A stretch of DNA of 64,000 nucleotides from Euleptes europaea (GCF_029931775.1 NC_079331.1:23003720-23067719), one strand, 5' to 3'. Shown: positions 1-12,856, numbered from the stretch's first letter. Notes: generated from the sequence alone by a model not told the origin. Numbers and translations: made by a program.

Positions 1-59
1 GTCCATTCCTCAGGAATGGCCGGCCACAGTAGGTGTGGAGGGCATCTTTACTTGCTGCC

Positions 60-165
60 TTCAGGAAGGTGTAAGGTGGTTTTATTCCAGAGGGCATTTG
101 ATGGAGGGTCCTGAGATGCTAGGGAGAAAGGCAGGCCTTATAAATATTTTAAATAAATAAAATAA
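60..165 (+). repeat. L2-like LINE 3' tail fragment
   Basis: The stretch ends in an AT-rich tail built on AAATAA units and is preceded by a short block resembling the 3' end of L2-type LINEs (GGCAGGCCTTATAAAT and then AAATAAATAAAATAA). It lies in an IQCH intron and is a decayed copy. The family name is tentative. Confidence 0.3.
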
Positions 166-905
166 ACTGTTCTAAGAGATATGGTTTCCTATTTTAAAGT
201 GTGCATGTGTATTATTCTCAATTTTATTACTGGATGCTTTTGTTGTTTTTCTTGCAGCTGCTTTGTTAGCTACCTTGTGTTGGAAGAGATTAAGCAGGTT
301 ACAAATATTTTACAGAATAAAATAAATTAGGGCTCTTCTGCTGACTTGTGGTGGGGACCGGTTCTGTCTTAAGGGGGGTGTCATCTGGGTGGCCTTTTGG
401 CCCATGTGAGTCTCTCATGCAATTCTGCAGTCTATGCAAATCATTCTGTGGACTGCATGAAACTGTCGTATGCAACCGTCTCTTACTAACAGGGCTTAAT
501 ATGAATCATACCTCAAACTTTGATCCGCATCTCTGAGATCCAAAGCGCAGGCTGTGGCTGGCAGTAGAGGGTGACTCACCACAGACAGCTTCTACCCACG
601 TGGGCTTAAGGGGGCCGGCCACCCATATCAGGGCATGTGGCTTCAGTGCCTCTCTCATTTGATTGCTCGTCCCGGTTTTGATGTCAGCCTAGAGGCAAAA
701 ATCTCTCGTGTGTGCACTTAAATTAACCACCACTTTCAAAACCTGGTTGAGCCCCACACAATAGGGCAAACTCAATTCCCAGCTATATCCTGTGTGTTTT
801 TTTTTTTAAATATGAGCTGCATCCTCATATTTTCAAGAGTTATAGTTATTTGAAACCTTTTATTGATGACACAGGTGCTAATTCCTTCGCTTCCGCCCTC
901 CACAG

Positions 906-967
906 CAAAAAGAAGGAACAATTTTTACAATTTTTGAAGAACAGAAGAGGCAAAGATTTGGAATGTT
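906..967 (+). CDS. IQCH: IQCH internal exon (third from last)
   Basis: The acceptor CCCTCCACAG lies directly before and the donor GTAAGT directly after. The 62 bases start in phase 0 and encode about 20 residues ([20 protein letters not shown]), leaving two bases (TT) for the next exon. That phase fits the acceptor at 1650, which supplies one base and gives Leu. A second frame is also open over this short length, so the phase fit is the main argument. Confidence 0.6.
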
Positions 968-3391
968 GTAAGTATGCAAGAGAGAACTGTAGGACTGGAA
1001 ATATCAAGGGCTAATTCTCCATCCCCGACCACTTGTTGAAGCCTTGCCATTTGCTTGAGTAAGCAAGCAGGACCAGGCTAGGGACGTCCATAGGGCGAGC
1101 TAGATTCCAGTAGCACCTCAGGGAGCAACAAGATTTTTGGGGTATCAGTTTTCCAGAATCAAACCCCGTTCATCAGATACAAGCCGCACATACAAATATG
1201 TGAAGGGGGTCTCTGCTCAGCACAGAACAATCCGCAGGCCATGCCCACACCTTGCTGAATGTTGTTCAGCTCTGTCTAATAACAATGGAACTTACAAAGG
1301 GCAGGTTTCCTCTACAATTCGTAATGCATTGGTGTTTCATAACACCAATGGTTAGAAGGTCACATATTGAAAATCCAGAGCAGTTTTGAAAAGGCAGCAA
1401 AATTTTGCTCAGAATTACTAAACCTCTTCTCTGCTACTTGATTAATAAAAATTATTTACTACACAAATCCTTTCTCCTGACAAGTTAAAATGGAGACTCA
1501 TCTTTCATATCTCCCTGAAGATTGCCACCTTACGAGATTGAAAATACTCATTAAATTCCACTGGCTGACAGGCCCAAATGAGAGGGTGATTGTTTCTAAG
1601 CATGCGAATGGAATCATTGGCAAAGTCATTTGTTTGGATATCATTAACAGAACAATTGGAGAACATCTCCAGGGGGTCCTGATGACCTTTGCTCACCATC
1701 TCTTCATCATCTATCAAGAATTATCAGCACCTAATATGCATGCCGAGACCAATTTTAAGGTGAGATGTTAATTAACTAACGATCCCAGTTAAATTTTCTG
1801 TTCGAGGACAGAAAATACCTCATGCTGCATTGTAAACAAGTGCTAAACCATCCCAGGTTCTCTTCTTAGCAGTGCAGGTTTTACAGTGTGAGGGTCAATA
1901 TTGTGAGATTCCCAGTGAATCTGTTAGTTAAATTTAAGAGTTTTTGATGTGGTAATGTAGATTTGCTTCAGCTGGAAGCCACTGGACTACATGAAAGGAG
2001 GTCCTCACTCTAGTGATACCATTAGCTACAGCGGAAATTAGATTTTCATCTTAAATTTGCCTGTTCTTGAAGCATCTAATTGGAAAGGCAAAAAATCTTC
2101 ATGTTCTCTTCCCTAGTCTTATGGATCAATGAAAGGAAACCATGGAGAAATTTAAAGTATATATATTAATAAATGACATAGATAAGCTTGGTATCCATTT
2201 TTGTGTGTGCCATCAAGTCACAGCTGACTTATGGTGACACCGTAGGGTTTTCGAGGCAAGAGACTTTCAGAGGTGGTTTGCCATTGCCTGCCTCTGCGTC
2301 ATGACTCCAGTATTCCTTGGAGGTTGCCCATCCAAATACTAACCAGGACTGACCCTTCTTAGCTTCTGAGATCTGACTAGATCAGGCTAGCCTGGGCTGT
2401 CCAGGTCAGGGCTATTAATGGGGCTATATCTTGTAAACCCAAACGTTACACCTGTGTATTGCCTGTTAAGTATTGAGGACTGGGTTGCATGGTCCATGGT
2501 AAGTAATATAGAGAGCCCTACTACAAGTATTCCCAGGCAAGGGTGATGGACAGTGCCATCAAGGTGCAGCCAACTTATGGCGACCCGGTAGGGTTTTGAA
2601 GGCAAGAGACATTCAGAGGTGGTTTGCCGTTGCCTGCTTCTGCATAGCAACCCTGGACTCCCTTGGTGGTCTCCCATCCAAGTACTAACCACAGCCAACC
2701 CTGCTTAACTTCCAAGATCTGACACACTTGGGCTGGCCTGGGCCATCCAGATCAGCAACCTTCATCTTATTACCACCAATGGAAACTGTATTGTCATACT
2801 CAACACCCATATCATGAATGTAGGATGAACGTGACCTAAATCTAAAAGAGCTTTCCATATTCAAAGAAGACCCAGTTCACAGTGCCTCCAAAGAAGCACA
2901 GCACACAACGCAGCAAAATAATCCAGGTTGGAGCCCCATAGCAATGCCAGAATTATTATATGAGCCTTGAAATTTTAAGAAATCACAGCAGTTTCCGGGG
3001 AGGGGGGTGAGTTGAGATGAGCCAGTAAAGCAATAGCAGGTGCTGGTAGAGCTACCTGAACCTGGTGGCTTCAGCTGCTTCTCACAGAGACCTTAGCTGC
3101 TAGTCAGATCAGGGCTCCTGTTAAATTTGGCAACTTAACTCAGCCCAGCAAAAGGTCACTCCCTGGTTTGTAAGTGCCTGATACTGCCGTAATCCAATAT
3201 GGTAAAGTAGAAGGGGCATCTAGAAGATGTGACATCTGGCACCATAAAAACTGTTTAACCACTTTTGACTGACTCTGTTATAGGGAGCGGTCCGAGATGT
3301 TGAAACAATCCTGGGAGTTGCAGAACACAACAAGCTACAGTTTGAAGAAGAGGAGCAGCAGGCCTCCAGAGCACAGGCTCCCACAAAATAG
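906..3391 (+). CDS. IQCH: IQCH (IQ motif containing H), last three exons
   Basis: Three small exons join in frame: 906-967, 1651-1759 and 3284-3391. Each is flanked by AG and GT except the last, which ends in TAG. Together they encode about 93 residues of a C-terminus containing [14 protein letters not shown], then [20 protein letters not shown], then [20 protein letters not shown] and an acidic EEEEQQ tail. IQCH is a calmodulin-binding protein with its IQ motif in the upstream part, expressed mainly in male germ cells; this fragment has no IQ motif. The identification rests on position: in amniotes IQCH lies on the same strand directly upstream of C15orf61 and MAP2K5, and both follow here. 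I could not check the residues against a database. Earlier exons are outside the window. Confidence 0.65.
1651..1759 (+). CDS. IQCH: IQCH penultimate exon
   Basis: The acceptor is TCATTAACAG and the donor is AAG/GTGAGA. The exon encodes [18 protein letters not shown] and then [19 protein letters not shown], ending in phase 0, which matches the start of the last exon. The reading frame stays open upstream to 1490, and another AG at 1536 has the same phase, so a longer exon starting at 1537 is possible. The shorter form is preferred because its acceptor is better and its sequence joins smoothly. Confidence 0.6.
2190..2411 (-). repeat. 5S rRNA-headed SINE with BovB-like tail
   Basis: Read on the minus strand, the right part matches the middle of 5S rRNA (GATCT..TCTGAGATCTC, GAAGCTAAG, then TTAGTATTTGGATGGG). 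It is followed by a middle block (GCAGGCAATGGCAAACCACC) and a tail (GTGTCACCATAAGTCAGCTG, then a CA-rich end). The 5S stretch covers box A/box C-type promoter sequence, the hallmark of SINE3 elements. The tail resembles the 3' end of BovB LINEs. Confidence 0.75.
2548..2757 (-). repeat. 5S rRNA-headed SINE, second copy
   Basis: It has the same layout as the copy at 2190-2411, on the same strand and 136 bases downstream. The 5S-like head is at the right (minus-strand CAGATCTTGGAAGTTAAGC) and the shared middle and tail are at the left. It differs from its neighbour at many positions, so the two are separate insertions and not a recent tandem duplication. Confidence 0.75.
3284..3391 (+). CDS. IQCH: IQCH last coding exon
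   Basis: The acceptor is GACTCTGTTATAG. The 108 bases encode [20 protein letters not shown], then [15 protein letters not shown], and end in TAG at 3389-3391. The glutamate- and glutamine-rich end gives codon structure unlike the surrounding repeats. An ATTAAA hexamer follows 14 bases after the stop. Confidence 0.7.
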   Translation, partial: GAVRDVETILGVAEHNKLQFEEEEQQASRAQAPTK

Positions 3392-3405
3392 GTAGTAAAA
3401 CATTA

Positions 3406-3411
3406 ATTAAA
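3406..3411 (+). terminator. Possible poly(A) signal of IQCH (ATTAAA)
   Basis: This is the first ATTAAA after the IQCH stop codon. The 3' UTR would be very short, so a later signal could be used instead. Confidence 0.3.
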
Positions 3412-3569
3412 AGTCTCTTTCCTTTATCAACAGTCTCATCCCCGCAAGGAAATAATCAGTCACAAGTCCAATTATGCCTACACCAGAGCTTGCAAGGTCT
3501 ATTGAGATGGGGCTTTTGATTGACTTCTCCCAGTCCGGATTCTAGCATTCTTCAGACTGCTCCCTATGA

Positions 3570-3768
3570 ATGGTGGCAGTAGAAAGTGCTGTCAAGTTGC
3601 AGCGGACTTATGGACTTAAGGTTTTCAAGGCAAGAGACAGAGGTGGTTTGCCATTGCCTGCCTCTGTGTGGCAACCCTGGACTTCCTTGGTGGCCTCCCA
3701 TCCGAGTACTAGCCAGGGCCGACAGTGCTTAGCTTTCAAGATATGGAAGGCTTGGTCATCCAGATCTA
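3570..3768 (-). repeat. 5S rRNA-headed SINE, third copy
   Basis: The tail block (AAGTTGCAGCGGACTTATGG), the middle block (AGAGGTGGTTTGCCATTGCC) and the 5S-derived head (CCCATCCGAGTACTAGCC) are all visible. It lies about 180 bases beyond the end of IQCH. Confidence 0.75.
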
Positions 3769-3799
3769 TTTGTGGATCTGATAAACTGGTAGCTGACAA

Positions 3800-5276
3800 C
3801 TTTTGCTCAAAAATCTTTGAGGAAGATCATCCCAATGTGCTGAAGGTTTAACCGAGCCTCATAGTTGTTTAGGTAACCTCTCAAACTCCTGTGAACACTT
3901 GATGTGAGTAGCACAGGGCTTGTACCACAGAGTTCCACATCATTTGTTTGCGCTTTTGATTCTCTTTGTTATTTCCCATGTTGCCCTGGAAAAGAGCTTC
4001 GTCTTCCTCATTCCCTGCAGCATTTGACTAGAGGAAAAATGGGCACATGTATTTTACACTAAGCGATCCATGACTTCATGGAATATCACTGAACAAGTTG
4101 AATGTTACATCTTGGAAGGTCCCATGAAAGATGTTTTGAAATATTAATTTAAAGGGGGCTTGTGCATGAAGCAGTCATAGCGGACTGTGCTCTAGGCTTT
4201 GATAAGAATTGTCTATTTAAAAAAACATGTCTGACAGGGTATTGGAGGAGGCAGAAGAGGAAAGTTTATTTGTTGTATTAGAATGTGATCAGTATCAGAG
4301 CTATAAGAAAAAGCAAAGCAAGAAATATAGCTCAAACTGCCAGAGCGCTGCCTGACTCCACCCTGTCCTGATCCCACTAAGCCCATCTCCAGTTTATTAT
4401 TATTTTTAAATCTGTGGGGTCTGCTCTCTCACACACACTCCCTCCAATCCTGCCCTACATCTCTCATCATGAGTAACTAGGCAGCCTTTCTTCCATTTTT
4501 GTCCTGGGACAGAATTCTGCAACTTTGTGCCAGCTTTGGAGGGAAATGTATCTCTTTGGTTATACATCTGCTTTCAAGTTTCTCAGAGCAGACCTGCAGG
4601 ATCTCTTACTTCAGGCACCTTGAAAACAAATGATAAAATAGCAAATGCTGTCTTCAGGACAGGGTGGCGCTGGATATAGGAAGAGAGCATACATTTAAAT
4701 TTTCCTTCCTTCAAAGATGGTCTTCTTAAATTATAATTTATTTATTCCGGTAGGTTAAACATCATTATTTTCCCACAAGCCACATCTCTTTTCCACATCT
4801 ATAAATTCTTCATCATGTTGCCAGAGCTACACTGCAGTAAATGCTCGTCATGGAAAAAAGAGTGTTTTGGATTTTTGGAGAAACATCTTCGTTGAAGATA
4901 TATAGATGCCTATCTAAATCAAGACACAATGACATTTTCTCACTGGGAATTAGATACAATTTCTCTGCTTTGGCTTAAAGGGATATTGATTTATTCTTCC
5001 AATAAAATGCAAATATATTTATTTATAAAAAGTAGTTTGGCCTTGGTGGTTATGTTGTGGAGGAGGCAATAATTTATCCAGGTTAGATACATGAGTACCC
5101 CTCAGGGGATTGCACCTAGAAATCTTCCTGCTTGTGCTCCCAGTCCAGCAATTTTAATTCTTTTGATAGACGAAACACAGATTTCTCAGCAATCCATTCA
5201 GAAGGAAAAAGAATATACTATATAATCCTTAAGAAATGGGGTAGGATTGTCTGGGAACACAGCTAGTGCATGAGGT
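3800..5276. other. Intergenic stretch without recognised features
   Basis: This is AT-rich sequence between IQCH and a SINE. I see no exon-like open frame, no RNA gene and no repeat that I recognise. Confidence 0.5.
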
Positions 5277-5287
5277 TGTCCTCCTTT

Positions 5288-5519
5288 GTATGTGTGTTTT
5301 TGCCGTCAAGTTGCAGCCGACTTATCGTGACCCCGTAGGGTTTTCAGGGCAAGAGACGTTCAGAGGTGGTTTGCCATTGCCTGCCTCTGTGTGGGCTAAG
5401 ATAGTTCGGAAAGAACTGTGACCGGCCCAAGGTCACCCAGCAGGCTTCATGTGGAGGAGTGGGGAATCAAACCCAGTTCACCAGATTAGAGTCCATTGCT
5501 CTTAACCACTACACCATAC
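5288..5519 (-). repeat. tRNA-headed SINE carrying the same tail as the 5S-headed SINEs
   Basis: The copy is flanked by a perfect 11-bp target duplication, TGTCCTCCTTT, at 5277-5287 and 5520-5530, so its limits are exact. On the minus strand it opens with a tRNA-like head (ATGGTGTAGTGGTTAAGAGC with a B-box-like GGGTTTGATTCCCC). It then runs into the same middle (GGCAATGGCAAACCACCTC) and tail (GGGGTCACGATAAGTCGG) seen in the 5S-headed copies at 2190, 2548 and 3570. Head and tail therefore moved as one unit. Confidence 0.8.
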
Positions 5520-5649
5520 TGTCCTCCTTTACTATGGATGTGTTTATTAAAAAATTCCTAACATGCATTTCCATCAGTGTAGATCAGTGGTCGGCAAAGC
5601 ATGGCTAGCGAGCCGCATGCGGCTCTTTGGCGCCTTGAGTGCGGCTCTG

Positions 5650-6372
5650 GAAAGCGCCCTCCTCCTCCCCCCCCTTTCCCTCCCCTCACAGCGCGGCCAG
5701 GTTTTGCACGCGCCGCTCGAGGGCCGGTGGCACCAAGGCAGGCAGCAGCAGCCAATCAGCGGGCGGGATTTTTCGCGCTTGTTTTGGCTGGCGGAAGAGG
5801 CGGAGGCCAAGGAACTGAGGAGGGGCGGACGGCACGCTGCGACCGGCGAGGGCAGCAGCAGCCGCCACTGCCAGTAGAGGCATGGGATGAGCGTTTGGGG
5901 AGGGGACCCCCCGCCCGGTAGGGCGAGCAGGGCCCCAGGGCTCCAGGAGGAGGAGGGGGCAGGCTTGATAGCAGCAGCACGAGCAGGGTGCGCTGCGCCA
6001 AGCGCCCCCCCTGGAGCCTCCAGCATGCCGCCTGCGCAGAAAGCCTGCCTGGCGGCGCTGGGGCGGGGGGAAGCGGCTGCGAGGTGGGGAAAGGGAAGCG
6101 CCAACAGCTGGCTGCTAACCACATCCGCGCCAGCTCAGGCCCCGCGATACTGGGCGCTTCTGCCGTCCGGCTTGGCGGCCCTCTCCCTCCCCTCCATTTT
6201 GAAGGCGCTGCGGCGGCGCCCCGATGGCGTTCATCTTGTGGCAGCTCCTGTCTCCCGTGCAGTGGGCCAAGTGGACGTGGGCCCCCCGAGCACGATGCCC
6301 TGGCCGGGGGAGATGGGAAGGCGCCGGCGCTGGAGGACGACGAGGAGGACGTGCAGGGCAAGACGAAGTCGC
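5650..6372 (+). pseudogene. TACC1: Captured TACC1-like promoter, 5' UTR and start of coding sequence inside a hAT element
   Basis: At 6224 an ATG opens the peptide MAFILWQLLSPVQWAKWTW. From memory, human TACC1 (transforming acidic coiled-coil protein 1, a centrosome and microtubule protein) begins MAFSPWQILSPVQWAKWTW, a match at 16 of 19 positions. After TW the frame shifts, and the next frame gives ALAGGDGKAPALEDDEEDVQ and then GKTKS, similar in composition to the acidic stretch that follows in TACC1. Upstream are promoter-like elements: a CCAAT box (GCCAATCAGC, 5751-5760), a GC box and an E2F-like TTTTTCGCGC (5761-5778), within a CpG-rich block. There is no intron and no later TACC1 exon. 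I infer transduplication of genomic DNA by the hAT element. The fragment is not expected to give TACC1 protein because of the frameshift. Confidence 0.65.
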
Positions 6373-6398
6373 AAAACTCTGCATGGGGGGTTATTGGC

Positions 6399-6567
6399 CA
6401 TTCATGAATGGGAGGTTTTGCCTTGGATTTGGCACTCAGATGCACATTTTCCCCATCCAGATTCTCAAAACTCAACAATAAGCCCCCCTGCTTATGAGAA
6501 TGCAGATTGGGAAAATGTGCATCTAGAGAGCGGCAAATCCAAGGCAAAACCTCCCGTGCATGAATGG
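6399..6567. repeat. Palindromic (fold-back) insertion within the hAT element
   Basis: Two arms of about 75 bases are inverted copies: CATTCATGAATGGGAGGTTT on the left and AAACCTCCCGTGCATGAATG on the right. The inner pairs are GATGCACATTTTCCCCATC and GATTGGGAAAATGTGCATC. It has a short loop and no coding capacity. It looks like a separate fold-back MITE that entered the hAT copy. Confidence 0.6.
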
Positions 6568-6658
6568 TTGTTAAAAGGCGTTTTGGCTCTCAAAAGAAAT
6601 CTCAATCGTTGTACTGTTGATATTTGGCTCTGTTGACTAATGAGTTTGCCGACCACTG

Positions 6659-6746
6659 CTCCAGGGGAATTGATCCCTGTAGTCTGGAAATCAGTTGTAA
6701 TTTGGGGTGAATTCCAGGCCCTACCTGGAGGTTGGCAATGCTAGCC
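6659..6746 (-). repeat. GGTTGCCAACCTCCAGG-type repeat, partial
   Basis: It has the motif CTACCTGGAGGTTGGCAA and the upstream block CTGTAGTCTGGAAATCAG, shared with the copies at 8772, 14621, 24369, 24687 and 63703. These non-coding repeats of roughly 100-270 bases begin with GGTTGCCAACCTCCAGG on one strand and are probably MITEs. It starts directly at the hAT right end. Confidence 0.5.
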
Positions 6747-7387
6747 CTGATGCCTGGCTTTGAAAACAGGTCCGGGAGTTGCGCATGACACATGCTAGGC
6801 CTGGAATGGTGCTCTGACCCACCAAAACAGGTGACTAAAAAAGAGTTGCACTTTACAGTTTGCATTAGTGCAGTGAAAACAAGCTGCCCTCCCATGATGA
6901 ATGAGGAAAGCTTTTGAAGATTGAGATTTTTAGTCCATCCTGCTGCATTTTCCTCCACCATGGGTAAGTTTTGGGGGTTAAACTCTTGCTGCCAGTGATG
7001 TCTGAGGGTGCCCAAGGGGCTGCTGCTTGCTCAAATGAGGGCAACACCCTACCCCTGAAGTGAAGGCCAGCATCCTCTGGCCTCCTCCCAGCCCCCCAGC
7101 CCCATTGCTTCAGCTATTCCGGAAAACACGTTTAAATCTCTCTCTGCTCTATTAATTATCAAAAGGTAAGTTGAGTCAAAAATTTGTTCCTGACAAATGA
7201 TTAATAATGAGTGGCCGGTGGCGCATTCTAGGACATAAACCGGCTACATGGCCACATAGTAATTGATTAATTAGCGCAATCTTGCTCTCCAGCTCGCTGG
7301 TCTGAGATGATGGCGGAGTTAGAAATATTGTTCATAATTATGTTGGGGGTGTGTGTGTGTGGAAGCATGGTGGTGGAACCTGCTCCC

Positions 7388-8123
7388 ATTTCCCAGTTTG
7401 CTCTTCTGTGGCATTTTCTTTCTTTCTCCCTCACAAATGATGCTTAATGGTTCAAAACTGCTAGTTTTACTCAAATTATCACAGCCAGGGAAAGGAGTGG
7501 GTGGCTGGGGGTGGGTGATGTTGTTTTTCTCCCCTCCTTTAAAGTTGTCGCAATTTTCTAGTCCAAAAGGCCTCGTTCGATTATTATTTTAATATTATTG
7601 TTTAATTGGGCACCTTTAAAAAAATTTCCCAGTTTGCTCTTCTTTCTTTCGTCCTCACAGATGATGCTTAATGGTTCAGAACCCTAAGTTTTACTCAGAT
7701 AAATTATCACAGCCAGGGAAAGGTGGATGGTGTGTGGGGGGGTGTTTTTTGCCCCTCCTTTAAAGTCAAATTAGTTTTCTAGCCCAAAAGGCCTTGTTCA
7801 ATTATTATTTTATTATTATTGTTTAATCGTGCGGCTTAAAAAAAATCCTTTCTTTCTTTCTTTCTTTTTCTTTCTTTCTTTCCTTTTCCTTCCTTCCTTC
7901 CTTCCTTCCTTCCTTCCTTCCTTCCTCCCTCCCTCACAGATGATGCTTAATGGTTCAAAACCCTAAGTTTTACTCAGATAAATTATCACAGCCAGGGAAA
8001 GGTGGATGGTGTGTGTGTGGGGGGGGTGTTTTTCGCCCCTCCTTTAAAGTCAAATTAGTTTTCTAGCCGAAAAGGCCTCGTTCAATAATTATTTTATTAT
8101 TGTTGTTTAATCCTCCGCCTTAA
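7388..8123. repeat. Triplicated block of about 230 bp upstream of C15orf61
   Basis: Three direct copies follow one another: about 7388-7625, 7626-7847 and 7848-8123. Each has the same order of landmarks: CAGTTTGCTCTTCT or a derived CT-rich run, GATGCTTAATGGTTCA, TATCACAGCCAGGGAAAG, CCCCTCCTTTAAAGT, AAAAGGCCT and TATTATTGTTTAAT. The second and third copies are closer to each other than to the first. The third starts with an expanded TTTC/TTCC microsatellite (about 7848-7935). Confidence 0.8.
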
Positions 8124-8139
8124 ATATATAATAAAAAAG

Positions 8140-10818
<2,679 letters not shown>

Positions 10819-11418
10819 GTATCTGCTTTCATGGACTGATTCTGTTGTGGCTTACATATTTTGAGAATTGTTTGCAAAAACACGATCATGGCTGGATTGT
10901 TATTTTCAGTCTAGTCAACGTTTGGAGGTTTCAGGATCCCCATTATTTCTTTGGCTCCATTTTGAATCCAGGAGACACATTAAGTACACAGTGGAGTATG
11001 ATGTCACACAATAGAGTGACATATTCTGGGAAATGACCTGAATCTGTTTCTGTATGTAACTGTTTCTAGTTGCAAGGCAATAATGAAAGTGTATATTATT
11101 GAGAATTATTTCTCTTTATTGATCATACGTATGCTTATTCTCATACAACGGATGCAGTCTATTGTAATGCAGTCCAAATATGACTAATTTGTCTTCAAGA
11201 CTTTTTGGGGGCACGGCTTTGATTTTTAAGAATCGTTATGCAAAAAGATGTCTTGATCCCATATAGCTTGGGCAGGTGCTTTAAAACTTCACATACTCAT
11301 GTGTTGCTTCGTTACAGAATTTTTGTATGTTTGTACAATTCAGGGCATTGCTAAATTTAGTGGCATGTAGTGCTTAGGAATGGGTTTCACCCATATCGTT
11401 TGGGTACAAAGCAGCCAA

Positions 11419-11424
11419 AATAAA
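11419..11424 (+). terminator. Possible poly(A) signal of C15orf61 (AATAAA)
   Basis: This is the first AATAAA clearly beyond the stop codon, about 600 bases downstream. Another is at 11958-11963. Which one is used cannot be decided from the sequence. Confidence 0.3.
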
Positions 11425-11435
11425 GCACTTTTCAT

Positions 11436-11511
11436 CCTGAGCAGAGTTACACCCTTCTAAACCCATTGATTTTAAGTGGACATAGAAGGGTGTAACTCTG
11501 TTTAGGATGGC
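11436..11511. repeat. Short palindromic repeat (TTACACCCTTCTAA..)
   Basis: The arms AGAGTTACACCCTTCTAAAC and CATAGAAGGGTGTAACTCTG are inverted copies around a short loop. This is a small MITE-like hairpin within the presumed C15orf61 3' region. Confidence 0.6.
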
Positions 11512-12850
11512 ACTGTCAAGTACATGCTCTCATTGAAATCTGTGAGAGTTAGGTTGCTTAACTTGGCTGAATTTCGTCTGTAGTTTAGTTCGACATGTAT
11601 CTTTAGTGCATTGAAACAATGCATACCCCTGATGAGAACTCCAGGTTGTCTTGAACTTCTGGTAGGGATTATTAATACTTAGTTATAATAAGCAGACTCT
11701 TGCTGGAGAGTCTAAAGGTTTTGCTTGCCAATCTAAGGTCTGCAGAAAAAATTGTTTACTTTAAATTAGGGTTTTACCAATGGCCTTCAGGAAGACAGAT
11801 TTTTGCTATATTGCTAATACTGGAGATTTTTCTTTAAAGCATAAGACCAGCAGTGCAGCAAGTACACTAAAATACAGTGTAACATGTGCCTTTTAATATA
11901 CTTGTAAAGGGATTCTCACACAGCATCCTAGTAATGCATTTGCTCTGCTTAACTCTAAATAAATCTGTAATCAAAGAAACATGCCAGTATATTTGGACCA
12001 AAGAATATTTCTAACACAAATTGAATAAATAGTTTACACAGTGGAGTGGCTGGTGTGTTATATTAAGCTTCATTAATAATAAAAGTGACTATTAGCATTT
12101 TGCTAGATTGGCTAGAACTGATTTTCCCCAATAACAGGCAAAATTAAATGAGTGCAGCTCGTAAGTTTAAAGTCAAATACTGCTCATTCATTGCTGCAGA
12201 TTTTGTCAATACTTTGCTGTAAAGGTTTGGTCTCAACACAAGACTGATAAAATGGTTTTTAATTACCACACTATAAATACCGCTTTTCCTTGGTGTGGGC
12301 CCTCCACCAGCTGCAGCGTATTTGATTTCTGATAATGGAGACTGCTGACTTTGCTTACCTGTTTTCCAATAAGTGGAGGCAACATGACTCCTTGTCCATA
12401 CAATGACGGGGTACCCTCCTTGGAGAACCTCTTTGACAAACTACCCTATTGATTCGGTACCATTCAGTGCTTCTTGCAGCATTAAATAGAGACTTGATTT
12501 CTTGCTCAATGCTCTCACTGTGTAACAATTAAGCAAATGTAATATTTTCTTTTATTACATGAAAATCAATAGACCTCTTGCACTTCTGGAGTTGATCATG
12601 GTGAAGGATGAACTTGTAAGATGGCTGAGGGCAGAGTTCAAATATAATAATAGTGCTTGTTGGATTCATTAGGACTAGTGCGTGACCTGTTGAAGCTCTT
12701 AAAGGGAATCTACGCTATTCATAAAATATAAGGTTTTCCTTGAATAGAGGTTTGAGAGAGAAGGGAATGTTTGTTCCTGTTCTGGAGGATTGCTGTTTTT
12801 GTTGTAGTGCTAATAGTGGCAGTCCCAGAATTCCTACTAACTAAATATTG
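11512..12850. other. Repeat-poor AT-rich stretch downstream of C15orf61
   Basis: I see no coding exon and no recognised repeat. Part of it may be 3' UTR. The lack of repeats in an otherwise dense landscape makes conserved non-coding sequence possible, but this is only an inference. Confidence 0.4.
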
Positions 12851-12856
12851 CGCGGA

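Larger units (their letters stand above)
5585..6658. mobile_element. Non-autonomous hAT element with captured host DNA
   Basis: The ends are inverted: CAGTGGTCGGCAAAG on the left and TTTGCCGACCACTG on the right. Next to them are sub-terminal blocks typical of one hAT family (GCCGCATGCGGCTCTTTGG; TTTGGCTCTGTTGACTAATG). The flanking 8 bases (GTGTAGAT and CTCCAGGG) do not match, so the target duplication is lost or the ends are decayed. No transposase frame is present. The interior is not hAT-like: about 700 bases are very GC- and CpG-rich and resemble a promoter plus a first exon of TACC1 (separate entry). A palindromic element sits near the right end. Confidence 0.7.

Noticed and set aside
1490-1650. 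Upstream extension of the IQCH exon reading frame
   Set aside because: The frame is open, but the better acceptor is at 1650 and the joined peptide reads more naturally from there. An exon starting at 1537 remains possible.
2190-3768. Possible 5S rRNA genes
   Set aside because: Only the middle of 5S rRNA is present, fused to a SINE body; no complete 120-base 5S gene exists here.
5574-6636. Long overlapping open frames of 180-263 codons on both strands
   Set aside because: They come from the GC-rich, stop-poor interior of the hAT element. Only the short frame at 6224 shows protein similarity. The others are low-complexity proline-, alanine- and serine-rich translations.
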